DNA of 64,000 nt from Pseudomonas sp. UBA2684 (GCA_002354655.1 DELY01000041.1:39762-103761); one strand, 5' to 3'. Numbered from the stretch's first letter, positions 27,163 to 37,382 are shown. Notes: generated from the sequence alone by a model not told the origin. Numbers and translations: made by a program.

Positions 27163-27433
27163 GGGCGCGCCGGACACTGGTTTTATATACAGATATCAGC
27201 GCGGCGCAGGCTTTGCAACGACCAGCGGATAAGAGGGGGTAAATAGAAGGGCGATGGCCCCGATTTGCATGAGCGTTTATGCCTCCAGCGGACGCTGGGC
27301 GGCATCAACAGAATGGCGACAGCGCCCGCAGCAGAGCCGCCAGCACGCACAGCGGATTGCTTGCAGCGGCGCGTGCTTTCAGCGATAAGCCTGGGGCACT
27401 CGCACAATCGCGGCCGTTTGGGGTTTGAGCACT

Positions 27434-28051
27434 ATGTATCAGGGCGAGCGATTCAATGCCTGGACGCACTTGGTCGGCGCTGTGCTGGCCTGCATCGGCG
27501 CGGTCTGGTTGCTGGTGCTGGCGAGCCTGGATGGCGCGCCCGCGAAGATCGTCAGCGTTGCGATCTATGGCGTCACCTTGGTCTTGCTCTATAGCATTTC
27601 GACGGTTTACCACAGCGTGCAAGGGCCGGCGAAAGTGATCATGCGCAAGCTCGATCACCTGTCGATTTACCTGCTGATCGCCGGCAGCTACACGCCATTC
27701 TGCCTGGTGACGCTGCGCGGGCCGTGGGGCTGGACGCTGTTTGGCATCGTCTGGGGGTTGGCGTTGCTGGGCATGCTGCAAGAGCTCAAGCCGCGCTCCG
27801 AGGCGCGGGTGTTGTCCATCGTGATCTACGCGGTGATGGGCTGGATTGTGCTGGTCGCGGTCAAACCGCTGATCGCCGCGCTGGGGCTCGAAGGCTTTAG
27901 CTGGTTGGCCGCTGGCGGGGTGTTGTACACGGTGGGGATCATCTTCTTTGCCTACGACAGCCGTTTCCGTCATTGGCATGGCATCTGGCACCTGTTCGTG
28001 ATCGCCGGCAGTTTGCTGCACTTTGTGGCGATCTTGTTCTACGTTGTGTAA
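27434..28051 (+). CDS. hemolysin III / PAQR family membrane protein
   Basis: This protein of about 205 aa has seven transmembrane helices, with NAWTHLVGAVLA at the start, YHSVQGPAKVIMRKLDH in the middle and FRHWHGIWHLFVIAGSLLH near the end. These contain the conserved Ser/His/Asp set of the PAQR (YqfA/hemolysin III) family, members of which may be metal-dependent membrane hydrolases. The old name hemolysin does not establish toxicity. I use the ATG at 27434; an in-frame TTG lies 9 bases upstream. Confidence 0.9.
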   Translation: MYQGERFNAWTHLVGAVLACIGAVWLLVLASLDGAPAKIVSVAIYGVTLVLLYSISTVYHSVQGPAKVIMRKLDHLSIYLLIAGSYTPFCLVTLRGPWGWTLFGIVWGLALLGMLQELKPRSEARVLSIVIYAVMGWIVLVAVKPLIAALGLEGFSWLAAGGVLYTVGIIFFAYDSRFRHWHGIWHLFVIAGSLLHFVAILFYVV

Positions 28052-28124
28052 GGCGCTCTGCTCCGTGCGCCGCTTTCGCGCAGATTACCGTGCTGTCAGG
28101 CACGTCAAACCTTGAGGAATCACC

Positions 28125-28562
28125 ATGGACCCCTTCATGCAAGCGGCGATTGAGCAGGCGCAACAGGGCTTGGCCGAGGGCGGCATCCCGATCGGCTCTG
28201 TGATCGTGCACCAAGGCCGGATCATCGGTCGTGGACACAATCGACGGGTGCAGGAAGGCAGCGTGATCAAGCACGGCGAAATGGACGCGTTCGAAAATGC
28301 GGGCCGCCTGCCCGCGCAGACCTACCGCGAAGCGGTGCTCTACACCACGCTGTCGCCGTGCGCGATGTGCAGCGGCGCGATTCTGCTGTACGGCATCACG
28401 AAAGTGGTCATCGGTGAAAACCAGACGTTTATGGGCGAGGAGCAGTTGCTGCGTACGCGCGGCGTCGCGGTCGAGGTGCTGCAAGACGCAACCTGCGTGG
28501 CGCTGATGCAAGGCTTTATCGCCCGCCAGCCGGCGTTGTGGAACGAAGACATCGGCGAGTAA
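28125..28562 (+). CDS. cytosine deaminase, yeast FCY1-like
   Basis: This 145-aa zinc deaminase has His50 and Glu52 in KHGEMDAFENAGRL and Cys79/Cys82 in TTLSPCAMCSGAI. It matches yeast cytosine deaminase block by block, including GRGHNRR, LYTTLSPC and the C-terminal end NEDIGE. This differs from the usual bacterial cytosine deaminase CodA, which is an unrelated amidohydrolase. The expected reaction is cytosine to uracil plus ammonia; related purine-like substrates are possible. The AGGAATCACC before the ATG supports the start. Confidence 0.85.
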   Translation: MDPFMQAAIEQAQQGLAEGGIPIGSVIVHQGRIIGRGHNRRVQEGSVIKHGEMDAFENAGRLPAQTYREAVLYTTLSPCAMCSGAILLYGITKVVIGENQTFMGEEQLLRTRGVAVEVLQDATCVALMQGFIARQPALWNEDIGE

Positions 28563-28748
28563 GGTCCAACGTCTGCAATAGCCTGCAAGGTCAGTGCGCC
28601 TCAGGGCACAGACGTGCTGCCGAGGCGCTGTTCAAGCCGTTTTAGAGGCGCCTCTCTGGCGCTGCGTTACGCGAAAAAGACCGCGTCTGCTGCGCTCATC
28701 AGCTGGCCAAGCCGCGCGTCAGGCCGGCCGGCACGCCACCCGCTGCGC

Positions 28749-29162
28749 TCAATCCAGCAGTTCATCGTCGCGGATCAGGGTGCACAGCCTGCCGTGCTCA
28801 TCTTCGTTGCAGTCGTGCACGTAGAACATCACGACTTCGCCCAGCCCTGGCATGGTCGCTACGTAATCGCCAATCTCCGGAACGAAGAAACCAGCGGTTG
28901 CCGGTTTGGCTTCGCACTCGATATAAGCGTTGATAAACAGCTCGGGGGCGCTGTCGCCGAAAAACTCGCTGCGTTCGTGCTCATCCCAGTCGGCGGGGGC
29001 TGCGAATACGCCGGTGAAGAGGATTTTGGCATCGCCCAGATCCTCTTCTTCGGCCTCGGGGTCATCGTCGTCCGAGCGGTAGACGGTGCAGTCCTGGGCA
29101 TCCGGGTGTTGCAGGATCGCCAGCCGAGCAGCGAGGCGTTTTGGTTGATCGATTGGGGGCAC
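28749..29162 (-). CDS. conserved hypothetical acidic protein
   Basis: The 137-aa protein is very acidic (DDDDPEAEEEDLGDAK at about residues 33-48) and probably cytosolic and globular. The C-terminal part includes FFVPEIGDYVATMPGLGEV. The GTG start at 29162 is chosen because GGAG lies six bases upstream; a TTG 33 bases further up lacks such a site. No family was recognised. Neighbours (cytosine deaminase, hutC) give no strong functional hint. Confidence 0.7.
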   Translation of the reverse strand: MPPIDQPKRLAARLAILQHPDAQDCTVYRSDDDDPEAEEEDLGDAKILFTGVFAAPADWDEHERSEFFGDSAPELFINAYIECEAKPATAGFFVPEIGDYVATMPGLGEVVMFYVHDCNEDEHGRLCTLIRDDELLD

Positions 29163-29290
29163 GGGACTCTCCGCTGTCGTGGTATCGGGTTGCAAGTGTA
29201 GCGCTGCCCAAGGCGGATAGGGCGTTGCCCGTCAGCCGCTGTCGTGGCCCATTCAATACTGCCGACCCGCTGGGCGCGCCACTGCGCCAT

Positions 29291-30001
29291 TCAGCCGCGC
29301 GGCATTGCCGAGCGCAGCTTGTAACGGTCGCCGGGATGGATCAGACGGGCATAACTGATCAGGTGTTCGTCTGACCAGGTTCGCCGGATCATGCTCAGGC
29401 AGGGCGTGGCGGTGTCGATGGCCAGCCATTCGGCTGTCTGGGCATCGACCAATACGGCTTCGACCACGTGCTCGACGACCGAGATCGGGCAGGTGGCCAC
29501 GAGAATTTCGTTGGGCGTCTGCCGGGAAAAATCGGTCGCCAGGTAGTTGGGCACCCAGCGCGGGTTGACGTAGCGGTCTTCGAGTTGGATCGGCACGCTG
29601 TTTTCGCGGTGCACCAGGATGCTGTGGAACGTCGGGGTGCCGAGGCGAACGCCCAGGCGCAGGGCCACTTCATCGTCGGCATCGATGGCCTCGCAGCGCA
29701 GGATGTCGTTGCTGTAGTGGTTGCCGCGGTTGCGCACTTCGGCGGCGATGTTCAGCACTTCGTGCAGTGACGATTCGGCCTTGCGGTCGGTGACGAAGGT
29801 GCCCAGCCCGGCCTGGCGAATCAGGTAGCCCTTTTGCACCAGGTCGCGGATCGCCTTGTTGGCGGTCATGCGGCTGACGCCGAAGTCGCGGGCCAGCTGT
29901 TCTTCCGGTGGAATCTGGTGGTGAGCCGGGTAGGCGCCACTGTTGATCCGTTCGAGCAGATGCGCCTCGATCACCTTGTAGCGCGGGGGTGTGCTGGTCA
30001 C
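29291..30001 (-). CDS. hutC: histidine utilization repressor HutC (GntR/UTRA)
   Basis: The 236-aa repressor has an N-terminal winged helix-turn-helix (ARDFGVSRMTANKAIRDL, about residues 40-57) and a UTRA effector domain that binds urocanate in known HutC proteins. The GTG start at 30001 has an ideal AAGGAG five bases upstream. It closes the hut cluster and probably represses it through the two TGTATATACA palindromes at the far end. An imperfect hairpin lies between it and hutH. Confidence 0.92.
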   Translation of the reverse strand: MTSTPPRYKVIEAHLLERINSGAYPAHHQIPPEEQLARDFGVSRMTANKAIRDLVQKGYLIRQAGLGTFVTDRKAESSLHEVLNIAAEVRNRGNHYSNDILRCEAIDADDEVALRLGVRLGTPTFHSILVHRENSVPIQLEDRYVNPRWVPNYLATDFSRQTPNEILVATCPISVVEHVVEAVLVDAQTAEWLAIDTATPCLSMIRRTWSDEHLISYARLIHPGDRYKLRSAMPRG

Positions 30002-30055
30002 TGCGGCTCCTTGGGTTGCGCCCGGTGCGCGAATCATAACGCGTCCACATGAGGG

Positions 30056-30171
30056 TAGGTTGGCTCGGGCGGCGCGCCGTTGAGGAGCCTGCAACGAAGC
30101 CCGGTGGGCGATCGCAACGGCGACGTCAGGCCGGACATCGCCGTTGCGCTCGCCGAGCTCAGTCCAACCTA
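30056..30171. repeat. nested inverted repeat between hutH and hutC
   Basis: Outer 8-bp arms TAGGTTGG/CCAACCTA enclose an inner hairpin of two 20-bp arms (30108-30127 and 30134-30153, 18 of 20 pairs). The right outer arm overlaps the hutH stop codon. It may separate hutC expression from the catabolic genes. Confidence 0.6.
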
Positions 30172-31704
30172 TCCCAACGACGGCAGCAGCCCGGCCGGCA
30201 GCAGCGGCGTCAGCACTCGCTTGCCCAGCAGCTCGGCAGCGGCGGCGATGTCCGGGGCGAAGAAGCGGTCCTCGACGTAGTACGGCACCTTGTCGCGTAG
30301 TAACTGCCGGGCCTGCTCCAGTTTCGCCGAGCTCTTCAGCCCCTGACGAAAGTCCAGGCCCTGGCAGGCGCCCAGCCATTCGATGGCGAGAATCCCGCGT
30401 ACGTTGTCGGCCATTTCCCACAGGCGCTTGCCGGCGGCCGGGGCCATCGACACGTGGTCTTCCTGATTGGCCGAAGTCGGCAGGCTGTCGACGCTGTGCG
30501 GATGGGCCAGCGCCTTGTTCTCGCTGGCCAATGCGGCGGCGGTGACCTGGGCGATCATAAAGCCGGAGTTGACCCCGCCATTGGCCACCAGAAACGGCGG
30601 CAGCTGCGACATGTGCTTGTCCATCATCAGCGAGGTGCGCCGCTCGCTCAGCGCACCTATCTCGGCGATGGCCAGCGCCAGGTTGTCGGCGGCCATGGCC
30701 ACCGGTTCGGCGTGGAAGTTGCCGCCGGAGATCACGTCGTTCTCTTCGGCGAATACCAGCGGGTTGTCCGACACTGCGTTGGCTTCCACCGCCAGCACCT
30801 CGGCGACCTGACGCAGTTGGGTCAGGCAGGCGCCCATCACCTGCGGCTGGCAGCGCAGCGAGTAAGGGTCCTGCACCTTGTCGCAGGCGGCATGCGAGCG
30901 GCCCACTTCGCTGCTGGCTTCGAGCAGGTGGCGGTAGGCCGTCGCCGCGTCGATCTGCCCGCGCTGGCCGCGCGCCGCATGGATGCGTGCATCGAACGGT
31001 GCCCGCGAACCCAATGCGGCCTCCACCGTCAGACCGCCGCAGACGGTGGCGGCGGCGAACAGGTCTTCGGCCTCGAACAAGCCACGCAAGGCGTAGGCGG
31101 TCGACACCTGGGTGCCGTTGAGCAGCGCCAGGCCTTCCTTGGCCGCCAGGGTCAGCGGCTGCAAACCGGCGATGGCCAACGCCTCAGTGGCTGGCAACCA
31201 TTCACCGCGATAACGCGCCTGGCCTTCGCCGAGCAGCACCAGCGACATGTGCGCCAGCGGCGCCAGGTCGCCGGATGCACCGACCGAGCCCTTGAGCGGA
31301 ATGTGTGGGTAGACCTCGGCGTTGATCAGGCCGATCAGCGCCTCGATCACCTTCAGGCGGATGCCGGAAAAACCGCGCGCCAGGCTGTTGACCTTGAGCA
31401 GCATGATCAGCCGCACCATGGCGTCGTCCAGCGGCTCGCCGAAGCCGGCGGCATGCGAGAGCACCAGCGAGCGTTGCAGTTGTTCGAGGTCTTCGCTGGC
31501 GATACGAGTCTGCGCCAACAGGCCGAAGCCGGTGTTGATGCCGTAGGCGGTGCGGTTCTCGTCGAGAATGCGCTGCACGCACGCCACGCTGCGTTCGATG
31601 GCCGCGCCGGCGCTGTCGTCCAGGCGTACCTGTAGCGCTTGTTGGTAGGCGCTGCGCAGTTGGCTCAGGCTCAGTTGGCCGGGCTGTAGGTTCAGTAGGT
31701 TCAT
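30169..31704 (-). CDS. hutH: histidine ammonia-lyase
   Basis: This 511-aa enzyme turns histidine into urocanate and ammonia, the first step of histidine catabolism. The Ala143-Ser144-Gly145 triad in [14 protein letters not shown] forms the MIO electrophile. It is full length, with YGINTGFG near residue 55 and the conserved HNPLVF-like [11 protein letters not shown]. The ATG at 31704 follows GGAGCCTGAGC and lies two bases after the hutU stop, so it is in the hut operon. Confidence 0.97.
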   Translation of the reverse strand: MNLLNLQPGQLSLSQLRSAYQQALQVRLDDSAGAAIERSVACVQRILDENRTAYGINTGFGLLAQTRIASEDLEQLQRSLVLSHAAGFGEPLDDAMVRLIMLLKVNSLARGFSGIRLKVIEALIGLINAEVYPHIPLKGSVGASGDLAPLAHMSLVLLGEGQARYRGEWLPATEALAIAGLQPLTLAAKEGLALLNGTQVSTAYALRGLFEAEDLFAAATVCGGLTVEAALGSRAPFDARIHAARGQRGQIDAATAYRHLLEASSEVGRSHAACDKVQDPYSLRCQPQVMGACLTQLRQVAEVLAVEANAVSDNPLVFAEENDVISGGNFHAEPVAMAADNLALAIAEIGALSERRTSLMMDKHMSQLPPFLVANGGVNSGFMIAQVTAAALASENKALAHPHSVDSLPTSANQEDHVSMAPAAGKRLWEMADNVRGILAIEWLGACQGLDFRQGLKSSAKLEQARQLLRDKVPYYVEDRFFAPDIAAAAELLGKRVLTPLLPAGLLPSLG

Positions 31705-31706
31705 GC

Positions 31707-33383
31707 TCAGGCTCCTTTGCCCGCAGTGATCATTGGCAGGTCGAGGCCTTGCTCGTCGGCGCAGTCGATGGCGAGATCGTAACCGGCATCGGCATGACGC
31801 ATCACCCCGGTGCCTGGGTCGTTGCGCAGCACGCGGCCGAGGCGGGCGCGGGCTTCGGGGGTGCCGTCGGCGACGATCACCACCCCGGAATGCTGCGAGT
31901 AGCCCATACCGACGCCACCACCGTGGTGCAGCGACACCCAGGTCGCGCCGCCTGCGGTATTCAGCAGGGCGTTGAGCAGCGGCCAGTCGGACACGGCGTC
32001 GGAGCCGTCCTGCATCGCCTCGGTTTCACGGTTGGGGCTGGCCACCGAGCCGGAGTCGAGGTGGTCGCGACCGATGACGATCGGCGCTTTCAGCTCGCCG
32101 CTGGCGACCATGTCGTTGAAGGCCTGAGCCAGGCGCGCGCGGTCCTTCAGGCCGACCCAGCAGATACGCGCCGGCAGGCCCTGGAAGCTGATGCGCTCGC
32201 GGGCCATGTCCAACCAGTTGTGCAGATGGGCATCGTCGGGGATCAGTTCCTTGACCTTGGCGTCGGTTTTGTAGATGTCCTCCGGGTCGCCGGACAGCGC
32301 CACCCAGCGGAACGGGCCGATGCCCTGGCAGAACAATGGACGGATATAGGCCGGGACGAAGCCGGGGAAGTCGAAGGCGTTGTCGACGCCCTCTTGCAGG
32401 GCCATCTGACGGATATTGTTGCCATAGTCGAAGGTCGGCACGCCCATCTGCTGGAAGGCCAGCATGGCGCGCACATGCACGGCCATGGACTGCTTGGCGG
32501 CCTTGACCACCACGGCCTCCTCGGTTTTGCCACGGGCCACGTACTCGTCCCAGCTCCAGCCGATTGGCAGGTAGCCGTGGCGCGGATCGTGGGCGCTGGT
32601 CTGGTCGGTGACCATGTCCGGGCGCACGCCACGGCGCACCAGCTCCGGCAGGATCTCGGCGGCGTTGCCACACAGGGCGATGGAGATGGCCTTGCCTTCG
32701 CCGGTGTATTTGTCGATCCGCGCCAGGGCGTCGTCCAGGTCAGTGGCCTGCTCGTCGACGTAGCGGGTCTTCAGGCGGAAATCGATACGGCTCTGCTGGC
32801 ACTCGATATTCAGAGAGCAGGCGCCGGCCAGGGTCGCCGCCAACGGCTGTGCGCCACCCATGCCGCCCAGGCCGGCGGTGAGCACCCAGCGACCCTTGAG
32901 GCTGCCGCCGTAATGCTGGCGACCGGCCTCGACGAAGGTTTCATAGGTGCCCTGGACGATGCCCTGGCTGCCGATATAGATCCAGCTGCCGGCGGTCATC
33001 TGCCCGTACATGGCCAGGCCCTTGGCATCCAGCTCGTTGAAGTGCTCCCAGGTGGCCCAGTGCGGCACCAGGTTGGAGTTGGCCAGCAGCACGCGTGGCG
33101 CGTCCTTGTGGGTTTCGAACACGCCGACCGGCTTGCCGGACTGAATCAGCAGGGTCTGGTGGTCTTCCAGGCGGGTCAGCACCTCGACGATCGCATCAAA
33201 GCACTCCCAGTTGCGCGCGGCGCGGCCGATGCCGCCATACACCACCAGCTCCTTGGGGTTCTCGGCGACTTCCGGGTCGAGGTTGTTCATCAGCATGCGC
33301 AGCGGCGCTTCGGTCAGCCAGCTCTTGGCGGTCAGCGTGGTGCCGCGGGCGGCGCGGATTTCGGTGTCACGGAAACGGGTCAT
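31707..33383 (-). CDS. hutU: urocanate hydratase
   Basis: The 558-aa enzyme hydrates urocanate to imidazolonepropionate using tightly bound NAD+. The NAD-binding region [17 protein letters not shown] (about residues 165-181) and the conserved active-site Cys region near [14 protein letters not shown] are intact. The ATG at 33383 has GGAG seven bases upstream. It is followed by hutH after two bases. Length agrees with bacterial urocanases (about 555 aa). Confidence 0.97.
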   Translation of the reverse strand: MTRFRDTEIRAARGTTLTAKSWLTEAPLRMLMNNLDPEVAENPKELVVYGGIGRAARNWECFDAIVEVLTRLEDHQTLLIQSGKPVGVFETHKDAPRVLLANSNLVPHWATWEHFNELDAKGLAMYGQMTAGSWIYIGSQGIVQGTYETFVEAGRQHYGGSLKGRWVLTAGLGGMGGAQPLAATLAGACSLNIECQQSRIDFRLKTRYVDEQATDLDDALARIDKYTGEGKAISIALCGNAAEILPELVRRGVRPDMVTDQTSAHDPRHGYLPIGWSWDEYVARGKTEEAVVVKAAKQSMAVHVRAMLAFQQMGVPTFDYGNNIRQMALQEGVDNAFDFPGFVPAYIRPLFCQGIGPFRWVALSGDPEDIYKTDAKVKELIPDDAHLHNWLDMARERISFQGLPARICWVGLKDRARLAQAFNDMVASGELKAPIVIGRDHLDSGSVASPNRETEAMQDGSDAVSDWPLLNALLNTAGGATWVSLHHGGGVGMGYSQHSGVVIVADGTPEARARLGRVLRNDPGTGVMRHADAGYDLAIDCADEQGLDLPMITAGKGA

Positions 33384-33433
33384 GGCAGGCTCCTGCAAAG
33401 AAAAAAGTCGAGTGATAAATAACGGGCGGTGCG

Positions 33434-34759
33434 TCAGAGCCAGCCCAGGTACTGCACCAGATAGCCCAGCGGGATGCTGAACAGCAGGCTGAAAAACGTG
33501 CGCTGCAACCAGACCAGCAACAGGTCGCGCAGGCGCAGCGGAATCCGCGTGGCGAGCACGCAGGGAATCGAGGCGGAGAGAAACAGCACGCTGCTCACCG
33601 AGACGATGGCGGCGACGAACTTGACCACCTCGTCGGCGTCTTTCAGCAGCATCGCTGGCAGGAACATTTCCGCCAGCCCAGCCGAAATGGCGCGGGCCAC
33701 CTGCATCGGTTCGTCGAGACCGAACAGCCAGGTCAGCGGGTAGAACAGCATGCCGATGGCATCGAACAGCGGGGTGTACTTGGCGGCGAGCAAGCCGAGC
33801 AGGCCGACGGCGAGAATGCTCGGCAGGATGGCGGCGGTCATGCGCAGGCCGTCGACGAAGGTCTCGCGCAACGCGCTAGTCAGCGAAGGCGCACAGGCCG
33901 CCTGGCTCAGGCCGGCACGCCAAGCGCTGGCGATACGGCTTTCACCGTGTTGCAACTGCGGCTCGGGACGGCTTTCGCTGGGCAGACGTGACAGCGGGTA
34001 GATGCGTGCGCTGACCGCCGTGACGCTGAAGGTCACCAGCATCGCGCTCCAGAAATACAGGTTCCAGATTTCCATCAGGCCGAGGGTCTTGGCGATGATC
34101 ACCATGAACGGCGCCGACACGGTGGAGAAGCCGGTGGCGATGATCGCCGCCTCGCGCACGCTGTAGTGGCCCTGCTGGTACATGCGGTCGGTGATCAACA
34201 GGCCCACCGAGTAGCTGCCCACGAACGAGGCCACCGCGTCGATTGCCGACTTGCCTGGCGTGCGCCAGATCGGCCGCATCACCGGCTGCATCAGCACGCC
34301 GACCAGTTCGAGCAGGCCGAAGCCGATCAAAAACACCAACGCCAGCGCACCCAGCGGCACGATCAGCGCCAGGCTGAGCACCAGTTTGTCGAACAGAAAC
34401 GGCAGCATGCCCGGCTGATACAGCGCCGCCGGCCCGACCCCAAGCAGGTAGGCCACGCCGATCAGCAGGCCGAACACCTTGAGCACGCTGAATACCGTGC
34501 GGGTCAGGTCGCCGCGCCAGCTGCCGCTGAGCCAGGGTTGCAGCGCGCCGTAGAGCATAAACAGCAGGGCGATGCCGATCACCAGCGGCCGTGCGTGGGT
34601 TTGCAAGGCGCTGGCGGCGTGGTCAAGGAGGATGGTCGAGCGCCCGCCGATCTCGAAGGGCACGAAGAACAGCACCAGGCCGATCAGGCTGTAACCGAGC
34701 AGACGCGCCAGCGCACGACCGCGAGAAACGCTGGCGACCAGCGACAGTTGTTCAGACAT
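33434..34759 (-). CDS. YjiH-like membrane protein in the hut operon (nucleoside-recognition/Gate domain)
   Basis: This 441-aa integral membrane protein has about ten helices. It carries two Gate-type segments (near [19 protein letters not shown] and near [18 protein letters not shown]) typical of the YjiH family. It sits between hutG and hutU on the same strand. No conventional histidine permease gene (hutT-like APC or ABC) is in the cluster, so import of histidine or urocanate is a reasonable guess. No member of the family is known to me to be characterised biochemically. The start overlaps a 25-codon ORF. Confidence 0.8.
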   Translation of the reverse strand: MSEQLSLVASVSRGRALARLLGYSLIGLVLFFVPFEIGGRSTILLDHAASALQTHARPLVIGIALLFMLYGALQPWLSGSWRGDLTRTVFSVLKVFGLLIGVAYLLGVGPAALYQPGMLPFLFDKLVLSLALIVPLGALALVFLIGFGLLELVGVLMQPVMRPIWRTPGKSAIDAVASFVGSYSVGLLITDRMYQQGHYSVREAAIIATGFSTVSAPFMVIIAKTLGLMEIWNLYFWSAMLVTFSVTAVSARIYPLSRLPSESRPEPQLQHGESRIASAWRAGLSQAACAPSLTSALRETFVDGLRMTAAILPSILAVGLLGLLAAKYTPLFDAIGMLFYPLTWLFGLDEPMQVARAISAGLAEMFLPAMLLKDADEVVKFVAAIVSVSSVLFLSASIPCVLATRIPLRLRDLLLVWLQRTFFSLLFSIPLGYLVQYLGWL

Positions 34760-34829
34760 CACGGCGCGCCACCTTGACCAGGTGGAGCACGACAGCAGCG
34801 TCATGCGGGGCGTGGGCGGAGCGTGTCAT
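34752..34829 (-). CDS. putative 25-aa small ORF coupled to the YjiH-like gene
   Basis: MTRSAHAPHDAAVV... is preceded by AGAGGA eight bases before its ATG, a better site than most genes here have. Its stop lies inside the first codons of the YjiH-like gene (8-nt overlap), so ribosomes could transfer directly. No signal peptide or membrane helix is evident. It could be a real small protein, a coupling leader, or chance. The downstream gene also has its own AAGGTGG site. Confidence 0.4.
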   Translation of the reverse strand: MTRSAHAPHDAAVVLHLVKVARRDV

Positions 34830-34879
34830 CGGTGGGTTCCTCTGGATTTATTGTTGTCAGGGAAATGGCTGAAGCGCGT

Positions 34880-35881
34880 TCAGCCGGCCAGGCACAGCAG
34901 GTGAATCAGCCGCGCCGCGACCCGCGCGGTGCGGCTGTCGATGTCATGGCTGGGGTTGAGTTCGGCGAGGTCGGCCAGGCGCAATTTGCCGCTGTCGCGC
35001 ACTCGCTCCAGCAGCGGTTCGAGCAGGGTCAGCGATACCCCGCGTGCGGCCGGTGCGCTGACGCCGGGCGCTTCGCAGGCGGGCAGCACATCGAGATCGA
35101 TGGTCAGGTAGAGGGCGTCGCAACCGGCGATGAAGGCGCCCAGCTCATGGTTGAGGTCGATCAGGCTGGTTTCGCGAATCTCGTGGTCTTCGCGCACCAG
35201 CACGTCGAGTTCGGCGGCCCGCTGGAACAGCGCGCGGGTATTGTTGGCGCGACTGACGCCGAGGCAGGCGTAGATAAATGGCCAGCCGCGTGCCTCGCAC
35301 TGCGCGGCGATCTGCGCGAACGGCGTACCCGAGGACTGCACATGGCTGGGGTCGCGCAGGTCGAAATGCGCATCGAAATTGATGATGCCGATACGTGGGG
35401 CGGCCATCCGTGGGGCGGCCATCCGTGGGCCGTCCTGGCGTATGGCGTCGTGGTGCGGCGCGGGATTGCCGGCCAGGTGTTCGGCAATCCCCAGCCAACT
35501 GCCGTAGGCCACCTCATGACCGCCACCGAGGACGACAGGCAAGTGCCCGGCATCCAGCAGCGCGCAGACGTTTTGCCCCAGGCGGGCCTGCGCGGCGGCC
35601 AGTTCGCCATCGGCGCAGACCACATCGCCGGCATCGAAGGCCGGTCCCTGACGGTGCCAGGCCAGGTTGGCCAGGGCCTTGCGTATCGCCTCGGGTGCGG
35701 CGGCGGCGCCCACCCGCCCGTGGTTGCGGCGCACGCCTTCATCGCTGGCAAAACCGAGCAGGGCCACGCCGGGCTGGCTGTCCGCACTCAGCGGCTGGAT
35801 GCGCTGGTGCCAGCGCGGGCTGTCCGGCTCGGGGTCGACACGACCTTGCCAGCACGCCATGCAGTGGCGATCAACATTCAT
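34880..35881 (-). CDS. hutG: formimidoylglutamase HutG (arginase family)
   Basis: The 333-aa enzyme of the arginase/ureohydrolase fold hydrolyses N-formimino-glutamate to glutamate and formamide. Mn2+ ligands are visible in GGGHE (residues 119-123), DAHFD (170-174) and TIDLD. It is slightly longer than usual because of a duplicated pentapeptide, [12 protein letters not shown], at about residues 152-163 just before the DAHFD strand. The start has AGGAG upstream and overlaps the hutI stop by 11 nt. This belongs to the one-step formamide route; hutF/formylglutamate amidohydrolase genes are not in this cluster. Confidence 0.93.
   Translation of the reverse strand: MNVDRHCMACWQGRVDPEPDSPRWHQRIQPLSADSQPGVALLGFASDEGVRRNHGRVGAAAAPEAIRKALANLAWHRQGPAFDAGDVVCADGELAAAQARLGQNVCALLDAGHLPVVLGGGHEVAYGSWLGIAEHLAGNPAPHHDAIRQDGPRMAAPRMAAPRIGIINFDAHFDLRDPSHVQSSGTPFAQIAAQCEARGWPFIYACLGVSRANNTRALFQRAAELDVLVREDHEIRETSLIDLNHELGAFIAGCDALYLTIDLDVLPACEAPGVSAPAARGVSLTLLEPLLERVRDSGKLRLADLAELNPSHDIDSRTARVAARLIHLLCLAG
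35394..35429. repeat. 15-bp tandem repeat inside hutG
   Basis: CGTGGGGCGGCCATC occurs twice exactly (35394-35408 and 35409-35423), followed by a partial third unit. The unit is a multiple of three, so it only adds a five-residue repeat to HutG. Confidence 0.85.
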
Positions 35882-37109
35882 GGGCACTGACTCCTGATGG
35901 GTGGCTGATGATTCCGTTGAACACCCGTTGGCGCAGGCGCCCCGGCTGCACTGCGTAAGCCAGTTCGGCCGGCTGCTGGATGGCCCACAGGCACAGGTCG
36001 GCGGGAGCGCCGACGGCAATGCGGCCCAGTTCGGGCAATCCGAGTGCCTGCGCGGCATGCGCGGTCATTCCGGCCAGCGCCTCGCGTGGGGTCAGGCGGA
36101 ACAGGGTGCAGGCCAGGTTGAGCAGCAGCGTGGGGAAGCAGATCGGCGAGGTGCCCGGGTTGGCGTCGCTGGCCAGCGCCATCGGCACGCCATGCCGGCG
36201 CAGCAACGCGATGGGCGGCAATTGGGTTTCGCGCAGGGTATGAAAGGCGCCGGGGAGCAGGGTCGCCACCGTGCCGGCGGCGGCCATGGCCTGCACGCCA
36301 GCCTCGTCGAGGAACTCGATATGGTCCGCCGACAGCGCGCCATAACGTGCGCCCAGGGCACTGGCGCCTTGGTTGGACAGCTGCTCGGCATGCACCTTGA
36401 TACCCAGTCCGTGGCGTTGCGCGGCCTGGAACACCCGCTCGCATTGCGCTGGGCTGAAGGCGATGTGCTCGCAGAACACGTCCACCGCATCGGCCAGCCC
36501 TTCGGCGGCGGCCGCCGGGATCATCTCGTTGCACACCAGCGCGATATAGCCGTCGGCGTCGTCGGTGAATTCCGGCGGCAAGGCATGCGCGCCGAGCAGG
36601 GTGGTGACCACGCGCACTGGCAGCGTTTCGCCGAGGCGGCGGGCGACACGCAGCATTTTCAGTTCGTCGGCGAGGTTCAGGCCGTAACCGGATTTGATTT
36701 CCACGCTGGTGACTCCGTCGGCCAACAGCGCTTGCAAGCGCGGCAGCGCCTGGGCCAGCAATTGCTCCTCGCTGGCGGCGCGGGTGGCGCGCACGGTGCT
36801 GAGAATGCCGCCGCCGGCACGGGCGATGTCGGCGTAGCTGGCGCCCTCCAGACGTTGCTCGAACTCCTCGGCTCGGCTGCCGGCGAACACCAGGTGCGTG
36901 TGGCAATCGACCAGACCCGGAGTCATTACCCCGCCGCAGCCGACTTCGCGATAGCCGATGGCCTGGGCGTCGGTGAACGCCGCCATGGGCGTGAGCGCGA
37001 CGATCCGCCCGGCGCGAACCTGCACCGCCATGGGCGTGGGCAACACCTGTAGGCCATCGAAAACGCAGACATCGCGCCACAGCAGGCTGGAGGAGGGCGT
37101 GTTGGGCAC
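35871..37109 (-). CDS. hutI: imidazolonepropionase HutI
   Basis: This 412-aa amidohydrolase opens the imidazolone ring to give formimino-glutamate. Metal ligands lie in [11 protein letters not shown], with further conserved His in [11 protein letters not shown] and the Asp in [10 protein letters not shown]. The GTG at 37109 has GAGG eight bases upstream; a longer in-frame extension lacks support. It is the first gene of the minus-strand hut operon, directly behind the HutC-type palindrome at 37133. Confidence 0.95.
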   Translation of the reverse strand: MPNTPSSSLLWRDVCVFDGLQVLPTPMAVQVRAGRIVALTPMAAFTDAQAIGYREVGCGGVMTPGLVDCHTHLVFAGSRAEEFEQRLEGASYADIARAGGGILSTVRATRAASEEQLLAQALPRLQALLADGVTSVEIKSGYGLNLADELKMLRVARRLGETLPVRVVTTLLGAHALPPEFTDDADGYIALVCNEMIPAAAAEGLADAVDVFCEHIAFSPAQCERVFQAAQRHGLGIKVHAEQLSNQGASALGARYGALSADHIEFLDEAGVQAMAAAGTVATLLPGAFHTLRETQLPPIALLRRHGVPMALASDANPGTSPICFPTLLLNLACTLFRLTPREALAGMTAHAAQALGLPELGRIAVGAPADLCLWAIQQPAELAYAVQPGRLRQRVFNGIISHPSGVSAHEC

Positions 37110-37132
37110 GGTATGAGCCTCGTTGAATTTAT

Positions 37133-37144
37133 TTGTATATACAA
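37133..37144. promoter_or_regulatory. HutC-type operator for the hutI operon
   Basis: TTGTATATACAA is a 12-bp perfect palindrome, 23 bp upstream of the hutI start. TGTATATACA-like sites are the known class of HutC operators in Pseudomonas and Klebsiella. Confidence 0.75.
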
Positions 37145-37364
37145 TATGAGCGAGCAAACGGGTCGTCAAGCCGCGCCCATGACCTTTGGTCGTTGGACGC
37201 TGTGCAAGGGCCGCGGCAATTATTGATTTTTTTATTCAAGTGACTGTTTTTAAATGCTTATCTGTGTAGGTGCTTGGGTGGATAAGTTTTTCGTTGATCG
37301 AACGCAGGGGGCTTTACGGCCGTTTGGCGAGCAGCCGTGGGTTGTGTTAACGCAGGTTTGTTCT

Positions 37365-37382
37365 TTAATGTATATACATTAA
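37365..37382. promoter_or_regulatory. HutC-type operator upstream of hutD
   Basis: TTAATGTATATACATTAA is an 18-bp perfect palindrome sharing the TGTATATACA core with the site at 37133. It is 48 bp before the hutD ATG and serves the divergent promoter. The 320-bp region between the two genes also contains an AT-rich stretch at 37225-37260, with no other clear site. Confidence 0.75.

Noticed and set aside
37202-37218. Sigma-54-like element (TTGCCGCGGCCCTTGCA on the minus strand) upstream of hutI
   Set aside because: The -12 TTGCA is good and the location fits, but the essential GG at -24 is GC, so I do not call it.
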